Part shown: one piece after another, positions 45,681-55,416 of the stretch
How positions within the stretch are numbered: position 1 is the stretch's first letter
Layout: each line of letters begins with the position of its first letter
Source: Pseudomonadota bacterium
GTDB taxonomy: Bacteria; Pseudomonadota; Alphaproteobacteria; Rhizobiales; JAKPQE01
Reading direction: 5' to 3'
NCBI GenBank assembly: GCA_029572955.1
Contig: JAKPQE010000020.1
Span: 62,001-126,000 of the forward strand
DNA length: 64,000 bases
Notes under the pieces: generated by a model
The model's input: the letters and a program-made list of their open reading frames with translations, nothing else
What the model was told of the DNA's origin: nothing
Database searches by the model: none
Translations under genes and position numbers: made by a program

Positions 45681-47099
45681 ATGTTCGGGAAGTTCATTCG
45701 GGTTCTGGCTCTGGTGGCGACGGCAGTTCTGGCCGGCGCCGTCGGCGCGCCGGATGCAGCGACGGCGGCAAGCCAGAGCCAGCTCAAGATCAGCGGCAAC
45801 GGCGGTGTGCGTCAGGTCAATCTCGGCCTCAACAAGTCGATCGTCGTCGAGCTGCCGCGCGACGCCAAGGACGTCCTCGTCTCCAATCCGGCGATCGCCG
45901 ACGTGGTGATCCGCACGCCGCGCCGTGCCTTCATCATCGGTGTCGCCGTCGGCGAGGCGAACGTCGTGTTCTTCGACGGTGCCGGCAACCAGATCACCAC
46001 GCTCGACCTGCAGGTCTCGCGCGATCTCGTCGTCATCGAATCGACCATCCGCCAGATCATGCCGGGCTCCAACATCTCGGTCGAAATGGTCGGCGAGGCG
46101 GTCGCCCTGCGCGGCACGGCGCAGACCCCGTCGGACGCCCAGAAGGCGGTCGACATCGCCACCCGGATCATCGGCAAGCCGGAGCTCGTGGTGAACATGA
46201 TCTCGGTTTCCGGCCAGGAGCAGGTGATGCTCAAGGTGACGGTCGCCGAGGTGCAGCGCAACGTCATCAAGCAGCTCGGCATCGACCTCGAGGCGGTGCT
46301 GTCGGGCGGCGGACTGTCGAGCGCGCTCGTCACGCAGAACCCGTTCTCGGTCGCCGGCAAGGCGATCGCCGGCTCGGGCGCCACGGCGACCTGGACCCGG
46401 CCGAACGGCGACTATCTCACCGGCACGCTCCGGGCGCTCGAGCAGAGCGGCATGATCCGCGTGCTCGCCGAGCCGAACCTTTCGGCGATCTCCGGCGAGA
46501 CCGCGAATTTCCTCGCCGGCGGCGAGTTCCCGGTGCCGACCGGCCGCGACAGCGACGGCAACATCCTCGTCGAATACAAGCCCTTCGGTATCGCGCTCGG
46601 CTTCACGCCGGTCGTGCTTTCGGAAGGCCGCGTCAGCCTCAGGGTGACCACCGAGGTCAGCGAGCTGACCGACGAGAACGCAATCGCGCTGAACAGCGAC
46701 GCCGCCTCGTCCTCGCTGTCGATCCCCGGCCTCAAGGTGCGCCGGGCGAGCACCACGGTCGAGGTGCCGAGCGGCGGCGCGCTGGCGATCGCCGGCCTGA
46801 TCCAGGAAGAGACCAAGCAGGTCATCAACGGCATTCCGGGCCTGAAGAAGCTGCCGGTGCTCGGCGCCCTGTTCCGCAGCCGCGACTTCGCCCAGCACCA
46901 GACGGAGCTGGCGATCATCGTGACGCCCTACATGGTCAAGCCGGTCAGCCCCGACAAGCTGGAGGATCCGGGCCGCAATCTCGAGGCCGCCAGCGACCCG
47001 CAGACGGTTCTCCTGCAGCGCATCAATCGGATTTACGGCGTCGGTGCGGCGTCGGCGAGCGGTGCCTATCACGGCCGCTACGGATTCATCGTCGAGTGA
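45681..47099 (+). CDS. cpaC: Outer-membrane secretin CpaC (RcpA)
   Basis: The 472-residue exported protein has a signal peptide of about 35 residues and the pilus-assembly N-domain (NLGLNKSIVVELPRDAKDVLVSNPAIADVVI). A BON-like segment (LRGTAQTPSDAQKAVDIA) and the secretin domain follow, with ISGETANFLAGGEFPVP and VEVPSGGALAIAGLIQEE. It forms the outer-membrane pore for the pilus. The short gaps on either side place it in the cpaB operon. The separate protein at 42.0 kb shares its N-domain. Confidence 0.95.
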   Translation: MFGKFIRVLALVATAVLAGAVGAPDAATAASQSQLKISGNGGVRQVNLGLNKSIVVELPRDAKDVLVSNPAIADVVIRTPRRAFIIGVAVGEANVVFFDGAGNQITTLDLQVSRDLVVIESTIRQIMPGSNISVEMVGEAVALRGTAQTPSDAQKAVDIATRIIGKPELVVNMISVSGQEQVMLKVTVAEVQRNVIKQLGIDLEAVLSGGGLSSALVTQNPFSVAGKAIAGSGATATWTRPNGDYLTGTLRALEQSGMIRVLAEPNLSAISGETANFLAGGEFPVPTGRDSDGNILVEYKPFGIALGFTPVVLSEGRVSLRVTTEVSELTDENAIALNSDAASSSLSIPGLKVRRASTTVEVPSGGALAIAGLIQEETKQVINGIPGLKKLPVLGALFRSRDFAQHQTELAIIVTPYMVKPVSPDKLEDPGRNLEAASDPQTVLLQRINRIYGVGAASASGAYHGRYGFIVE

Positions 47100-47135
47100 G
47101 GCCCAAGGCGCGGCCGACGGTTCGGAGTTGAGAGT

Positions 47136-47876
47136 GTGATGAGACAGAAGGTTTCCGACAGCGCCATGGGCGGATCCGGCCTCGCCTTCCGCCTGTCGCG
47201 GGTGCTCGCCCTGACGGTCGCCGTGGCGGCGCTCGGCGGCTGTGCCAGCCAGATGGAAGTGACCGGCTCGGTGCCGGACCGCTCCTATCACGACCGCCAC
47301 CCGATCGCGGTGGCGCAGGCGCCGGAAGTGCTCTACGTGCCGGTCAGCATGCGCGGCGGACGGCTCGCCGATGCCGATCGCGACATGATCGCGAGCTTCG
47401 TTGCGAGCTATCGCGAGCGCGGCGAGAGCGCGCTGACGGTCGCCGCCCCGAGCGGCTCGGCCAACGAGGCGGCAGCGGCCAATGTGGTCGGCGAAATCCG
47501 GCACACGCTCGCCAATCTCGGCGTCGCCGAGTCCGAGGTGCTCTACCGCGCCTACCAGATCGACGATCCGGCGCTCTCGGCGCCGATCCAGATCTCCTAC
47601 GACCGGCTGCAGGCGATGGCCGGCCCGTGCGGCTACTGGCCGGACGACCTCGGCACCGACATGGAAAACAGCCAGTACTGGAACTTCGGCTGCGCCACGC
47701 AGAAGAATTTCGCCGCCCAGATCGCCCAGCCGCGCGACCTCATCACGCCGCGTGGCGAGACCCCGCGCGACGGCGGCCGGCGCACCACCGTCTTCGAGAA
47801 GTACCGCAAGGGCGAAGACACGGCGACCAAGGTCGACAACGCCGAAAGCGGCAAGATCAGCGATGTCGGACAATGA
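47136..47876 (+). CDS. cpaD: Pilus assembly lipoprotein CpaD
   Basis: The 246-residue product starts at GTG 47136; ATG 47139 is an equally possible start one codon later. The lipobox ALGGC near residue 36 marks a lipoprotein. The family core GPCGYWPDDLG and NFGCATQKNFAAQIAQPRDLI is intact. CpaD helps place the CpaC secretin. It ends in an ATGA overlap with cpaE. Confidence 0.92.
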   Translation: MMRQKVSDSAMGGSGLAFRLSRVLALTVAVAALGGCASQMEVTGSVPDRSYHDRHPIAVAQAPEVLYVPVSMRGGRLADADRDMIASFVASYRERGESALTVAAPSGSANEAAAANVVGEIRHTLANLGVAESEVLYRAYQIDDPALSAPIQISYDRLQAMAGPCGYWPDDLGTDMENSQYWNFGCATQKNFAAQIAQPRDLITPRGETPRDGGRRTTVFEKYRKGEDTATKVDNAESGKISDVGQ

Positions 47877-49135
47877 TGAGTGAGACGATGACCGAAGCAC
47901 TCGATCACGACGACGGCGCGGACGTCCGTCCGGTTCCCAGGATCTCCCTGCAGGCCTTCTGCGACACGCCCGAAATCTATGGCGTCGTCGATGCGGCCTC
48001 GGCGGATCGTCGTTTCGCCAAGGTGCACGTCAAGGCCCATATGGGCGGCATCCCGGCCGCCGTCGAGTTCTACGGCGGTGCGCCGACGCCGAACGTCATC
48101 GTCGTCGAATCGCGGCTCGGCGCCGACCGCCTGCTCGGCGAGCTCGACCGGCTGGCGGATGTCTGCGATCCCGGCTCCAAGGTCGTCGTCGTCGGCCATG
48201 TCAACGACATCGACCTCTACCGCGACCTGCTGCGCCGCGGCGTCAGCGAATATGTCGTCGCCCCGTTCGGGCCGATCGACTTCATCCGCACCGTGTCGCG
48301 CCTCTATGGCGACGCCCAGGCCAAGCCGCTCGGCCGCACCATCGCCTTCTTCGGCGCGCGCGGCGGCGTCGGTTCCTCGACGGTTGCCCACAATGTCGCC
48401 TGGTCGATGGCACGGCTGTTCGAGACGGACGTCGCGCTGCTCGATCTCGACCTGCCGTTCGGCACCGCCGGCCTCGACTTCAACCAGGATCCGAGCCAGG
48501 GCATCGCCGATGCCGTCTATTCCTCGGACCGCGTCGACGACGTGTTCATCGACCGCCTGCTGGCCAAGTGCGACGACCATCTCAACCTGCTCGCCGCGCC
48601 GGCGACGCTCGAGAAGTCCTACGACTTTTCGGCCGACGCCTTCGGCACGATCATCGACGTAACCCAGAAGGGCGTGCCGACGGTGGTCCTCGACGTGCCG
48701 CACATGTGGACCGGCTGGGTGCGCAAGGTGCTGACGATGGCCGACGAGATCGTCGTCGTCGCCTCGCCGGACCTCGCCAATCTGCGCAACACCAAGAACA
48801 TCGTCGACGTGCTGACGGCGGCGCGGCCGAACGACCGTCCGCCGCACCTCGTGCTCAATCAGGTCAACGTGCCCAAGCGCCCCGAGATCAAGCCGGCCGA
48901 ATTCGCCGCCGCCATCGGCCGCGAAGCGGTCGCCGAGATCCCGTTCGAGCCGCAGCTTTTCGGCACGGCGGCCAACAACGGCCAGATGATCGGCGAGGCG
49001 GCCGGCAAGTCCGAGGTCGCCGGCATGTTCGACACCGTCGCCAACCTCGTGTCCGGCCGCTCCCAGAACAAGCGCGGCAAGCGCGTGGCACTGCCGCCAC
49101 TGCTCAGCAAGCTCCTGATGAAGAAGAGCGCGTGA
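47873..49135 (+). CDS. cpaE: Pilus localisation ATPase-like protein CpaE (TadZ)
   Basis: The protein is 420 residues if the ATG overlapping the cpaD stop is used (another ATG lies at 47888). An N-terminal receiver-like domain (to about residue 140) precedes a ParA/MinD-type domain. The P-loop GARGGVGSSTVAHNVAW lacks the usual lysine, as in many CpaE proteins, so ATP hydrolysis may be weak. CpaE/TadZ positions the pilus machine at a cell pole. Coupled by overlap to cpaD and 13 bp from cpaF. Confidence 0.92.
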   Translation: MMSETMTEALDHDDGADVRPVPRISLQAFCDTPEIYGVVDAASADRRFAKVHVKAHMGGIPAAVEFYGGAPTPNVIVVESRLGADRLLGELDRLADVCDPGSKVVVVGHVNDIDLYRDLLRRGVSEYVVAPFGPIDFIRTVSRLYGDAQAKPLGRTIAFFGARGGVGSSTVAHNVAWSMARLFETDVALLDLDLPFGTAGLDFNQDPSQGIADAVYSSDRVDDVFIDRLLAKCDDHLNLLAAPATLEKSYDFSADAFGTIIDVTQKGVPTVVLDVPHMWTGWVRKVLTMADEIVVVASPDLANLRNTKNIVDVLTAARPNDRPPHLVLNQVNVPKRPEIKPAEFAAAIGREAVAEIPFEPQLFGTAANNGQMIGEAAGKSEVAGMFDTVANLVSGRSQNKRGKRVALPPLLSKLLMKKSA

Positions 49136-49148
49136 ACGGGTAGAGAGA

Positions 49149-50756
49149 ATGTTCGGAAAACGCGGCACCAACGACCCCGGCGGTCAGCAGTATCCGGCAC
49201 CGGCGCATTCGCAGCCGGCCGAGATTTCGCGCGAGTCCGCCGTGCCGCTGGCCGACACGCCGCGTCCGGTCTCGACGCCCGTGCCCGAGGCACCGAAGCC
49301 GGCGCCGCAGATCGTGCTCCAGCCGATCGCCCAGCCGGCACCGGCGCCGCAGCCGAGCGTTCCCTCGTTCCTCGAGCCGGCCGCCGCACCGGCGGCGAAG
49401 CCGACGCCGCTGCCGACCGCCGACCTTCCGGCCGAGCGCGTCGCCGCCGCCTCCGGTACCCGGCGCAGCGCCGACTATTACGACGTCAAGACACAGATCT
49501 TCGGCTCGCTGATCGAGGCGATCGACCTGTCGCAGCTCGCCCGGCTCGATGCCGAATCGGCGCGCGAGGAAATCCGCGACATCGTCAACGAGATCATCTC
49601 GCTGAAGAACGTCGTCATGTCGATCGCCGAGCAGGAGGACCTGCTCGACGACATCTGCAACGACGTGCTCGGCTATGGTCCGCTGGAGCCCCTGCTCGCC
49701 CGCGACGACATCGCCGACATCATGGTCAACGGCTCGGACACGACCTACATCGAAGTTTCCGGCAAGATCCAGCTGACCAATGTGCGCTTCCGCGACAACG
49801 CGCAGCTGATGAACATCTGCCAGCGCATCGTCAGCCAGGTCGGCCGCCGCGTCGACGAAGCGAGCCCGATCTGCGACGCGCGCCTTCCCGACGGCAGCCG
49901 CGTCAACGTCATCGCACCGCCGCTGTCGATCGACGGTCCGGCCCTGACCATTCGCAAGTTCAAGAAGGACAAGCTGACCCTCGATCAGCTCGTCAAGTTC
50001 GGCTCGATCTCGCCGGAAGGCGCCCGGGTGCTGCAGATCATCGGCCAGTGCCGCTGCAACACGATCATTTCGGGCGGCACGGGCTCGGGCAAGACGACGC
50101 TGCTCAACTGCCTGACCCGCTACATCGAGACCGACGAGCGCATCATCACCTGCGAGGACTCGGCGGAACTGCAGCTGCAGCAGCCGCATGTGGTGCGCCT
50201 CGAAACCCGCCCGCCGAACCTCGAGGGCGAGGGCGAGATCACCATGCGCGACCTCGTCAAGAACTGCCTGCGCATGCGCCCGGAACGGATCATCGTCGGC
50301 GAAGTGCGCGGACCGGAGGTGTTCGACCTGCTGCAGGCGATGAACACCGGCCACGACGGCTCGATGGGCACGATCCACGCCAACAGCCCGCGCGAATGCC
50401 TCAACCGTATCGAATCGATGATCGCCATGGGCGGCTTCTCGCTGCCGGCCAAGACGGTGCGCGAGATCATCGTCGGTTCGGTCGACGTCATCGTCCAGGC
50501 GAGCCGCCTGCGCGACGGTTCGCGCCGCATCACCCACATCACCGAAGTGCTGGGCATGGAAGGCGAGGTCATCACCACCCAGGACCTGTTCGTCTACGAG
50601 ATGCTCGGCGAGGACGCCAACGGCAAGATCGTCGGGCAGCATCACTCGACCGGTATCGGCCGTCCGGCGTTCTGGGAGCGCGCCCGTTACTACGGTCTCG
50701 AAGCCGAACTCGCCGCCGCGCTCGACGCCGCCGCGATGGAGCCGCTGGGAGACTGA
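49149..50756 (+). CDS. cpaF: Flp pilus assembly ATPase CpaF (TadA)
   Basis: The 535-residue hexameric secretion ATPase drives pilus assembly and probably retraction. The first 100 residues are Pro/Ala-rich and disordered. The conserved part has the N1 domain ([22 protein letters not shown]), Walker [11 protein letters not shown] near residue 307, the Asp box/Walker [18 protein letters not shown], and the His box [19 protein letters not shown]. It partners with the TadB and TadC platform encoded directly downstream. Confidence 0.96.
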   Translation: MFGKRGTNDPGGQQYPAPAHSQPAEISRESAVPLADTPRPVSTPVPEAPKPAPQIVLQPIAQPAPAPQPSVPSFLEPAAAPAAKPTPLPTADLPAERVAAASGTRRSADYYDVKTQIFGSLIEAIDLSQLARLDAESAREEIRDIVNEIISLKNVVMSIAEQEDLLDDICNDVLGYGPLEPLLARDDIADIMVNGSDTTYIEVSGKIQLTNVRFRDNAQLMNICQRIVSQVGRRVDEASPICDARLPDGSRVNVIAPPLSIDGPALTIRKFKKDKLTLDQLVKFGSISPEGARVLQIIGQCRCNTIISGGTGSGKTTLLNCLTRYIETDERIITCEDSAELQLQQPHVVRLETRPPNLEGEGEITMRDLVKNCLRMRPERIIVGEVRGPEVFDLLQAMNTGHDGSMGTIHANSPRECLNRIESMIAMGGFSLPAKTVREIIVGSVDVIVQASRLRDGSRRITHITEVLGMEGEVITTQDLFVYEMLGEDANGKIVGQHHSTGIGRPAFWERARYYGLEAELAAALDAAAMEPLGD

Positions 50757-50758
50757 CG

Positions 50759-51760
50759 ATGTTCGGCTCGACCGTCACGCTCATGGCTCTCGCCGTCCTC
50801 GTCACCCTGTCGGTGGGCGGCGTCGCCTATGTCTTCCTCTATCCGCACCTCACCGGCGAGATCGAGGGCGAGCGGCGCATGGCCAAGGTCGCCGAGACGG
50901 CCACCAAGAAGGTGCGCGTCGACAAGGGGCCGAGCCGGCGCGAGGTCGTTTCCGAACGCCTGCAGAACAAGGAAAAGAAGGACCAGCACAAGGCCAAGAA
51001 GGGCAAGCCCGAGGCGCCGCCCCTGTCGCTGAAGATCGAGCGCGCCGGCCTGCACTGGAGCAAGCACCAGTTCGTCCTCGTCAGCGCCGCCTTCGGCCTC
51101 GGCACCGTCGCCGCGGCGATGCTGTTCGACCTGCCGTTCTTCCTCGCCGTCGCCGCCGGTTTCGTCGGCGGCTTCGGCCTGCCGCGCTGGTTCATCGGGT
51201 TCCGCACCAAGCGCCGTATCCGCAAGTTCATGGACGAATTCCCGAACACGGTCGACGTCGTCGTGCGCGGCGTGAAAGCGGGCCTGCCGCTCAACGACTG
51301 CCTCCGGATCATCACCCAGGAATCGCCGGTGGCGGTGGTGCGCGAGGAATTCTCCAAGATCATCGAAACGCAGAAGATGGGCATTCCGCTCGCCGACGCG
51401 ATCGGCCGGCTGCACGACCGGATCCCGACGGCGGAGACCAATTTCTTCGGCATCGTCATCTCGATCCAGCAGCGGGCGGGCGGCAATCTCTCCGAAGCGC
51501 TCGGCAATCTCTCGGGCGTGCTGCGCGACCGCAAGAAGATGGCCGGCAAGGTGCGCGCGGTCAGCCAGGAGGCGAAGGCCTCGGCGGCGATCATCGGCGC
51601 GCTGCCGCTGATCGTCATGCTGCTCATCTATTTCACCAGCCCGGACTACATCACGCTCCTGTTCAGCACCTCGATCGGCAATGCGATGCTGATCGGCTGT
51701 GCCTTCTGGATGCTGTGCGGCGTGCTGGTGATGCGCAAGATGATCAATTTCGACTTCTGA
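50759..51760 (+). CDS. tadB: Inner-membrane platform protein TadB
   Basis: The 333-residue protein starts at ATG 50759, two bases after the cpaF stop; the longer track ORF is not in-frame biology. A first hydrophobic helix is followed by a highly charged cytoplasmic stretch (EKKDQHKAKKGK). Then come two helices, the T2SSF domain (FMDEFPNTVDVVVRGVKAGLPLNDCL) and C-terminal helices. With TadC it forms the inner-membrane base on which CpaF acts. Confidence 0.94.
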   Translation: MFGSTVTLMALAVLVTLSVGGVAYVFLYPHLTGEIEGERRMAKVAETATKKVRVDKGPSRREVVSERLQNKEKKDQHKAKKGKPEAPPLSLKIERAGLHWSKHQFVLVSAAFGLGTVAAAMLFDLPFFLAVAAGFVGGFGLPRWFIGFRTKRRIRKFMDEFPNTVDVVVRGVKAGLPLNDCLRIITQESPVAVVREEFSKIIETQKMGIPLADAIGRLHDRIPTAETNFFGIVISIQQRAGGNLSEALGNLSGVLRDRKKMAGKVRAVSQEAKASAAIIGALPLIVMLLIYFTSPDYITLLFSTSIGNAMLIGCAFWMLCGVLVMRKMINFDF

Positions 51761-51770
51761 GGAGGCGGCC

Positions 51771-52754
51771 GTGATCAGTGCCATCGTCGATGCCGTCACC
51801 AATCTCCAGTTCATGCTGGCGCTGTTCACGGCGATCGCCGTCTTCGCCACCATCATCACGCTGGCGATGCCGCTCCTGTCGAACGACCAGCTCAGCAAGC
51901 GGATGAAATACGTCGCGACCGAGCGCGAGAAGATCCGCAAGCGCGAGCGCGCGCGGCTCGACATCAAGACACCGGCCGGCAAGGCGTCGCTGCGCCCGGA
52001 GCCCAAGAAGCTGGTCAAGAGCGTCGTCGACCGCTTCAATCTGCGCGAACGGATGATCGACCGCGATCAGATCGACCGGCTGCGTCAGGCGGGCTTCCGC
52101 GGCGAGGCGCCGGTCGTGACCTACGCCTTCGCCCGCTTCATCATGCCGTTCATCCTGTTCGTGCTCGCCATCATCTATCTTTTCGGCAGCGGCGACTTCG
52201 ACCAGCCGGCGATGCTGAAGCTCGCCATGGCAGCCGGCATCGGCAGTGTCGGCATTTTCGTGCCGAACCTGTTCCTCACCAACATCATCCAGAAGCGGCA
52301 GACCTCGATCCGCCGGGCCTGGCCGGACGCGCTCGACCTGATGCTGATCTGCGTCGAATCGGGCATGTCGATCGAGGCGGCGTTCAAGAAGGTTTCCGAC
52401 GAGATCGGCCTGCAGTCGCCCGAGCTCGCCGAGGAAATGGTGCTGACCACCGCCGAACTCAGCTATCTGCAGGAACGGCGCATGGCCTACGAAAATCTCG
52501 GCCGGCGCACCGGGCTCGACGGCGTCAAGGCGGTGATGACGAGCCTCATCCAGGCGGAGCGCTACGGCACGCCGCTCGCCCATACGCTGCGCGTGCTGTC
52601 CCAGGAAAACCGCGACATGCGCATGCAGGAAGCCGAGAAGAAGGCGGCCGGCCTGCCGCCGAAGCTCACCGTCCCGATGATCCTGTTCTTCCTGCCGTGC
52701 CTCTTCGTCGTCATCATCGGCCCGACGGTGATCCGCCTGATGAATCTCGACTAA
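51771..52754 (+). CDS. tadC: Inner-membrane platform protein TadC
   Basis: The 327-residue T2SSF-family protein starts at GTG 51771 behind GAGGAGGCGGCC. Hydrophobic helices occur near the N-terminus, around 125-170 and at the C-terminus. The F-domain reads AWPDALDLMLICVESGMSIEAAFKKVSDEIG. It is the last gene of the cpaB-tadC operon. A dispersed repeat begins directly at the stop codon, and a bidirectional terminator follows. Confidence 0.94.
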   Translation: MISAIVDAVTNLQFMLALFTAIAVFATIITLAMPLLSNDQLSKRMKYVATEREKIRKRERARLDIKTPAGKASLRPEPKKLVKSVVDRFNLRERMIDRDQIDRLRQAGFRGEAPVVTYAFARFIMPFILFVLAIIYLFGSGDFDQPAMLKLAMAAGIGSVGIFVPNLFLTNIIQKRQTSIRRAWPDALDLMLICVESGMSIEAAFKKVSDEIGLQSPELAEEMVLTTAELSYLQERRMAYENLGRRTGLDGVKAVMTSLIQAERYGTPLAHTLRVLSQENRDMRMQEAEKKAAGLPPKLTVPMILFFLPCLFVVIIGPTVIRLMNLD

Positions 52755-52855
52755 GGGCGTTTCCAGGCGAAGCGGAAACCGGTTCGCCGCCCCGAACCGC
52801 GACATGACAAAAGGCTTGGAGCCGTTCACCGATTCCGTGAAGAGACGAGCGGCTC
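52755..52855 (+). repeat. RIME-like dispersed repeat, copy 2
   Basis: This 101-bp element begins at the base after the tadC stop. It matches the inverse of 19175-19274 throughout, with identical blocks such as CGGAAACCGGTTCGCCG and GAGCCGTTCA. The half GAGCCGTTCACCGATTCCGTGAA...CGGCTC can fold on itself. It resembles the RIME elements of rhizobia. Confidence 0.8.
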
Positions 52856-52888
52856 CGGGCGTTGCCGCAGCCCGAGCCATCGCGGACC

Positions 52889-52923
52889 CGACAAAAGCGC
52901 CCCTGCGGGCGCTTTTGTCGTTT
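52889..52923. terminator. Bidirectional terminator between tadC and tadD
   Basis: A perfect 14-bp stem CGACAAAAGCGCCC / GGGCGCTTTTGTCG (52889-52902 / 52907-52920) with a CTGC loop. A- and T-tracts inside the stem allow it to end transcripts from both convergent genes. Confidence 0.85.
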
Positions 52924-52959
52924 GCGGTCCTTGGGGCCGGGGTCCCGGCGCCGTCGCGA

Positions 52960-53775
52960 TCAGCCCGTCTTCTTCGGCTTGCCGTCGATGGCTTTCAGGT
53001 CCTTCCAGCGATCCTGCTGGCTCAGCATCTGGCGCAGATAGGCGACATTGGCCTCGGCCTGCTCGGGGCTCAGCTCGTCGCGGGCGATCCGCTCGGCTTC
53101 GGTGAAGTCGCCCTTCAGCCCGATGACGAGGGCGAGGTTCTGGCGCACGCGGCTGTCGGCCTCGGGGTGATTGGCGGCCTCGCGCAGATAGCGCTCGGCG
53201 GTGCCGAGGTCGCCGGTCAGCATGTAGGAAAGGCCGAGATTGGAAAGCACCGAAGGCTCGCCGGGCGCGACTTTCAGGGCATAGTCGTAGTTGACGCGGG
53301 CCTCGTCGTGGCGGCCGACCTGGTCGAGGATCGTGCCCTTGGCCGAATAGAGCCGCCAGTCGGGACGATCCGGGGTCTGCACCCGGTCGATGACCTTCAG
53401 CGCCTCCTCGAACTGGCCGTCGGCGACGAGCACCTTGCCGTAGGCCGACATCACCTCGCGGTTGGAGGAATGGCGGATCGAGGCGCGCTGCATCACGGCG
53501 ACGGCCTGCTCGGTGCGGCCGGCGGCGACGAGCGCCTGGGCAAAGCCGATGGCGGTCGCCACGTCTTCGGGATGGCGCGCGTATTTCGCCTCGTAGTGGC
53601 CGAGGACCTCCTGGATCTGGCGATCCGACATGGCGCCGATATTGGGCGTCTCGGCGCGATTGTGGCTGCCGACGCTGGAGGAGGCACAACCGGCGAGAAC
53701 GCCGGCGAGGGCAAGCGAGGCAAGGAGCGCCGGAAGGGCGCGCTTGCCATGACGGGCTCGGTACGACTGGAGCAT
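52960..53775 (-). CDS. tadD: Pilotin-like TPR lipoprotein TadD
   Basis: The 271-residue protein has a signal peptide with lipobox LAGC near residue 30 and about four to five tetratricopeptide repeats (for example PSVLSNLGLSYMLTGDLGTAERYLREA). TadD is thought to help the CpaC secretin reach the outer membrane. It is on the opposite strand, convergent with the cpaB-tadC operon, and completes the tad island. A CtrA-like motif lies about 60 bp upstream. Confidence 0.9.
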   Translation of the reverse strand: MLQSYRARHGKRALPALLASLALAGVLAGCASSSVGSHNRAETPNIGAMSDRQIQEVLGHYEAKYARHPEDVATAIGFAQALVAAGRTEQAVAVMQRASIRHSSNREVMSAYGKVLVADGQFEEALKVIDRVQTPDRPDWRLYSAKGTILDQVGRHDEARVNYDYALKVAPGEPSVLSNLGLSYMLTGDLGTAERYLREAANHPEADSRVRQNLALVIGLKGDFTEAERIARDELSPEQAEANVAYLRQMLSQQDRWKDLKAIDGKPKKTG

Positions 53776-53835
53776 GGGGAGGCTTCCCGCGGAGCTGACC
53801 TTCAGGAATTCTCCCTTCGAAATAATCCGTTAACC

Positions 53836-53850
53836 CTAATGATTGGTTAA
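53836..53850 (-). promoter_or_regulatory. CtrA-like motif upstream of tadD
   Basis: TTAA-N7-TTAG read on the minus strand, 61-75 bp before the tadD start codon, with a further GGTTAAC next to it; one mismatch to TTAA-N7-TTAA. Confidence 0.35.
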
Positions 53851-53937
53851 ACGGCCGGGACCGGCCGGGCCATCGCGCCATTGCCAGCGCCGGGAACGAG
53901 TGCCAAATAGTCGGATCGTCGCAGCGGAGCCCCGGTC

Positions 53938-55323
53938 ATGAGCAGCCTTCTCCTTTCCCCCGATCACGCCGGCCCGGCGATCCCGATCCGTCTCGTCGGC
54001 CCGGCGACGCGGGAAGCCGTTCTCGCCGAACTCGGCGAGGGGCAGCGGCGCTGGGTCGAGGCCAACGATTTTCGCGGCAAGGCGGGTGCGGCGCTCGTCG
54101 TTCCCGACAGCGACGGCGCACCGGCGCTCGTTCTCTTCGGTATCGGCGATGCGCCGGCCGGGCCCTGGGACGGCTTCCTCTTCGGCAAGCTGCCGGGTCT
54201 GCTGCCGGCCGGCAGCTACCGCCTCGCCGACGCGCCGGCGCGGCCGGACCTTGCCGCCCTTTCCTTTGCCCTCGGCGCCTACCGCTTCGACCGCTACAAG
54301 GAAACGACGCCGGCCGCGGCCTCGCTCGTCGTCGACGAAACGGTCGACCTCGCGCGGGTCCGGCTCGTCGCCGAGGCGGTCGGCCTTGCCCGCGACCTCG
54401 TCAACACGCCGGCCAACGACCTCGGCCCGGCCGAACTCGAGATGGCGATCCGCACCCTTGCCGACACCCATGGCGCGGCGGTGCGCTCGGTCGTCGGCGA
54501 CGCGCTGATCGCCGAGAATTTCCCGCTCGTCCATGCGGTCGGGGCGGCGAGCGACCGCGAGCCGCGCCTCGTCGACATGCATTGGGGCCGCGCCGACGCG
54601 CCGAAGGTGACGCTCGTCGGCAAGGGCGTCTGCTACGACACCGGCGGCCTCGACATCAAACCGTCGAGCGCCATGGCGCTGATGAAGAAGGACATGGGCG
54701 GGGCGGCGAACGTGCTCGGCCTCGCCCATATGATCATGGGCGCGCGGCTCGACGTGCGCCTGCGGGTGATCGTGCCGGCGGTCGAGAATTCCGTTTCCGG
54801 CCGGGCGTTCCGCACCGGCGACGTCTATCGCAGCCGCAAGGGCCTCAGCGTCGAGATCGGCAATACCGACGCCGAGGGCCGGCTGATTCTCGCCGATGCC
54901 CTCGCCCTCGCCGACGAGGAAGCACCGGAGCTGCTGGTCGATATGGCGACGCTGACCGGCGCCGCCCGTGTCGCGCTCGGGCCGGATCTGCCGCCCTTCT
55001 ACAGCCGCGACGAGGATTTCGCGGCGGCGGCGAGCGAGGCGGCCGACCCGCTCTGGCGCCTGCCGCTCTGGCAGCCCTATGCCGAGCTGCTCGATTCCAA
55101 GATCGCCGACATCAACCACATCTCGTCCGGCGCGTTCGCCGGGTCGATCACGGCGGCGCTGTTCCTCGAGAAATTCGTCGAGCAGGCGAAGGTCTGGGCG
55201 CATTTCGACATCTATGCCTGGACGCCGTCGGCGCGGCCCGGGCGACCGGAGGGCGGCGAGGCGCAGGGCATCCGGGCGCTGTTTTCGATGCTCGAGGACC
55301 GCTATCCGCCCGCCGAGGCTTGA
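53938..55323 (+). CDS. M17 family leucyl aminopeptidase
   Basis: The 461-residue cytoplasmic metallopeptidase has metal and catalytic residues in LVGKGVCYDTGGLDIKPS (Lys and Asp), MKKDMGGAA and the signature NTDAEGRL. It removes N-terminal residues from short peptides. The N-terminal domain is short and divergent from PepA, and it belongs to the group often found beside an NlpC/P60 gene in alphaproteobacteria. That gene is indeed two genes downstream, suggesting a role in wall-peptide recycling. Confidence 0.92.
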   Translation: MSSLLLSPDHAGPAIPIRLVGPATREAVLAELGEGQRRWVEANDFRGKAGAALVVPDSDGAPALVLFGIGDAPAGPWDGFLFGKLPGLLPAGSYRLADAPARPDLAALSFALGAYRFDRYKETTPAAASLVVDETVDLARVRLVAEAVGLARDLVNTPANDLGPAELEMAIRTLADTHGAAVRSVVGDALIAENFPLVHAVGAASDREPRLVDMHWGRADAPKVTLVGKGVCYDTGGLDIKPSSAMALMKKDMGGAANVLGLAHMIMGARLDVRLRVIVPAVENSVSGRAFRTGDVYRSRKGLSVEIGNTDAEGRLILADALALADEEAPELLVDMATLTGAARVALGPDLPPFYSRDEDFAAAASEAADPLWRLPLWQPYAELLDSKIADINHISSGAFAGSITAALFLEKFVEQAKVWAHFDIYAWTPSARPGRPEGGEAQGIRALFSMLEDRYPPAEA

Positions 55324-55416
55324 CGCTCCCCGCCGCTTGCGGAATCGATAGGCCGTCGCTCCAACAGTTCGGAAGCGAAACAAAATCGGTCGAAAGCGGC
55401 GCGGGACGGGGAAGAT

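Noticed and set aside
45666-47900. 744-residue minus-strand ORF opposite cpaC and cpaD
   Set aside because: Antisense shadow; Asp/Arg/His-rich, no motif.
52804-53850. 348-residue plus-strand ORF over the repeat, terminator and tadD
   Set aside because: It runs through a RIME-like element and an intrinsic terminator and is antisense to tadD.
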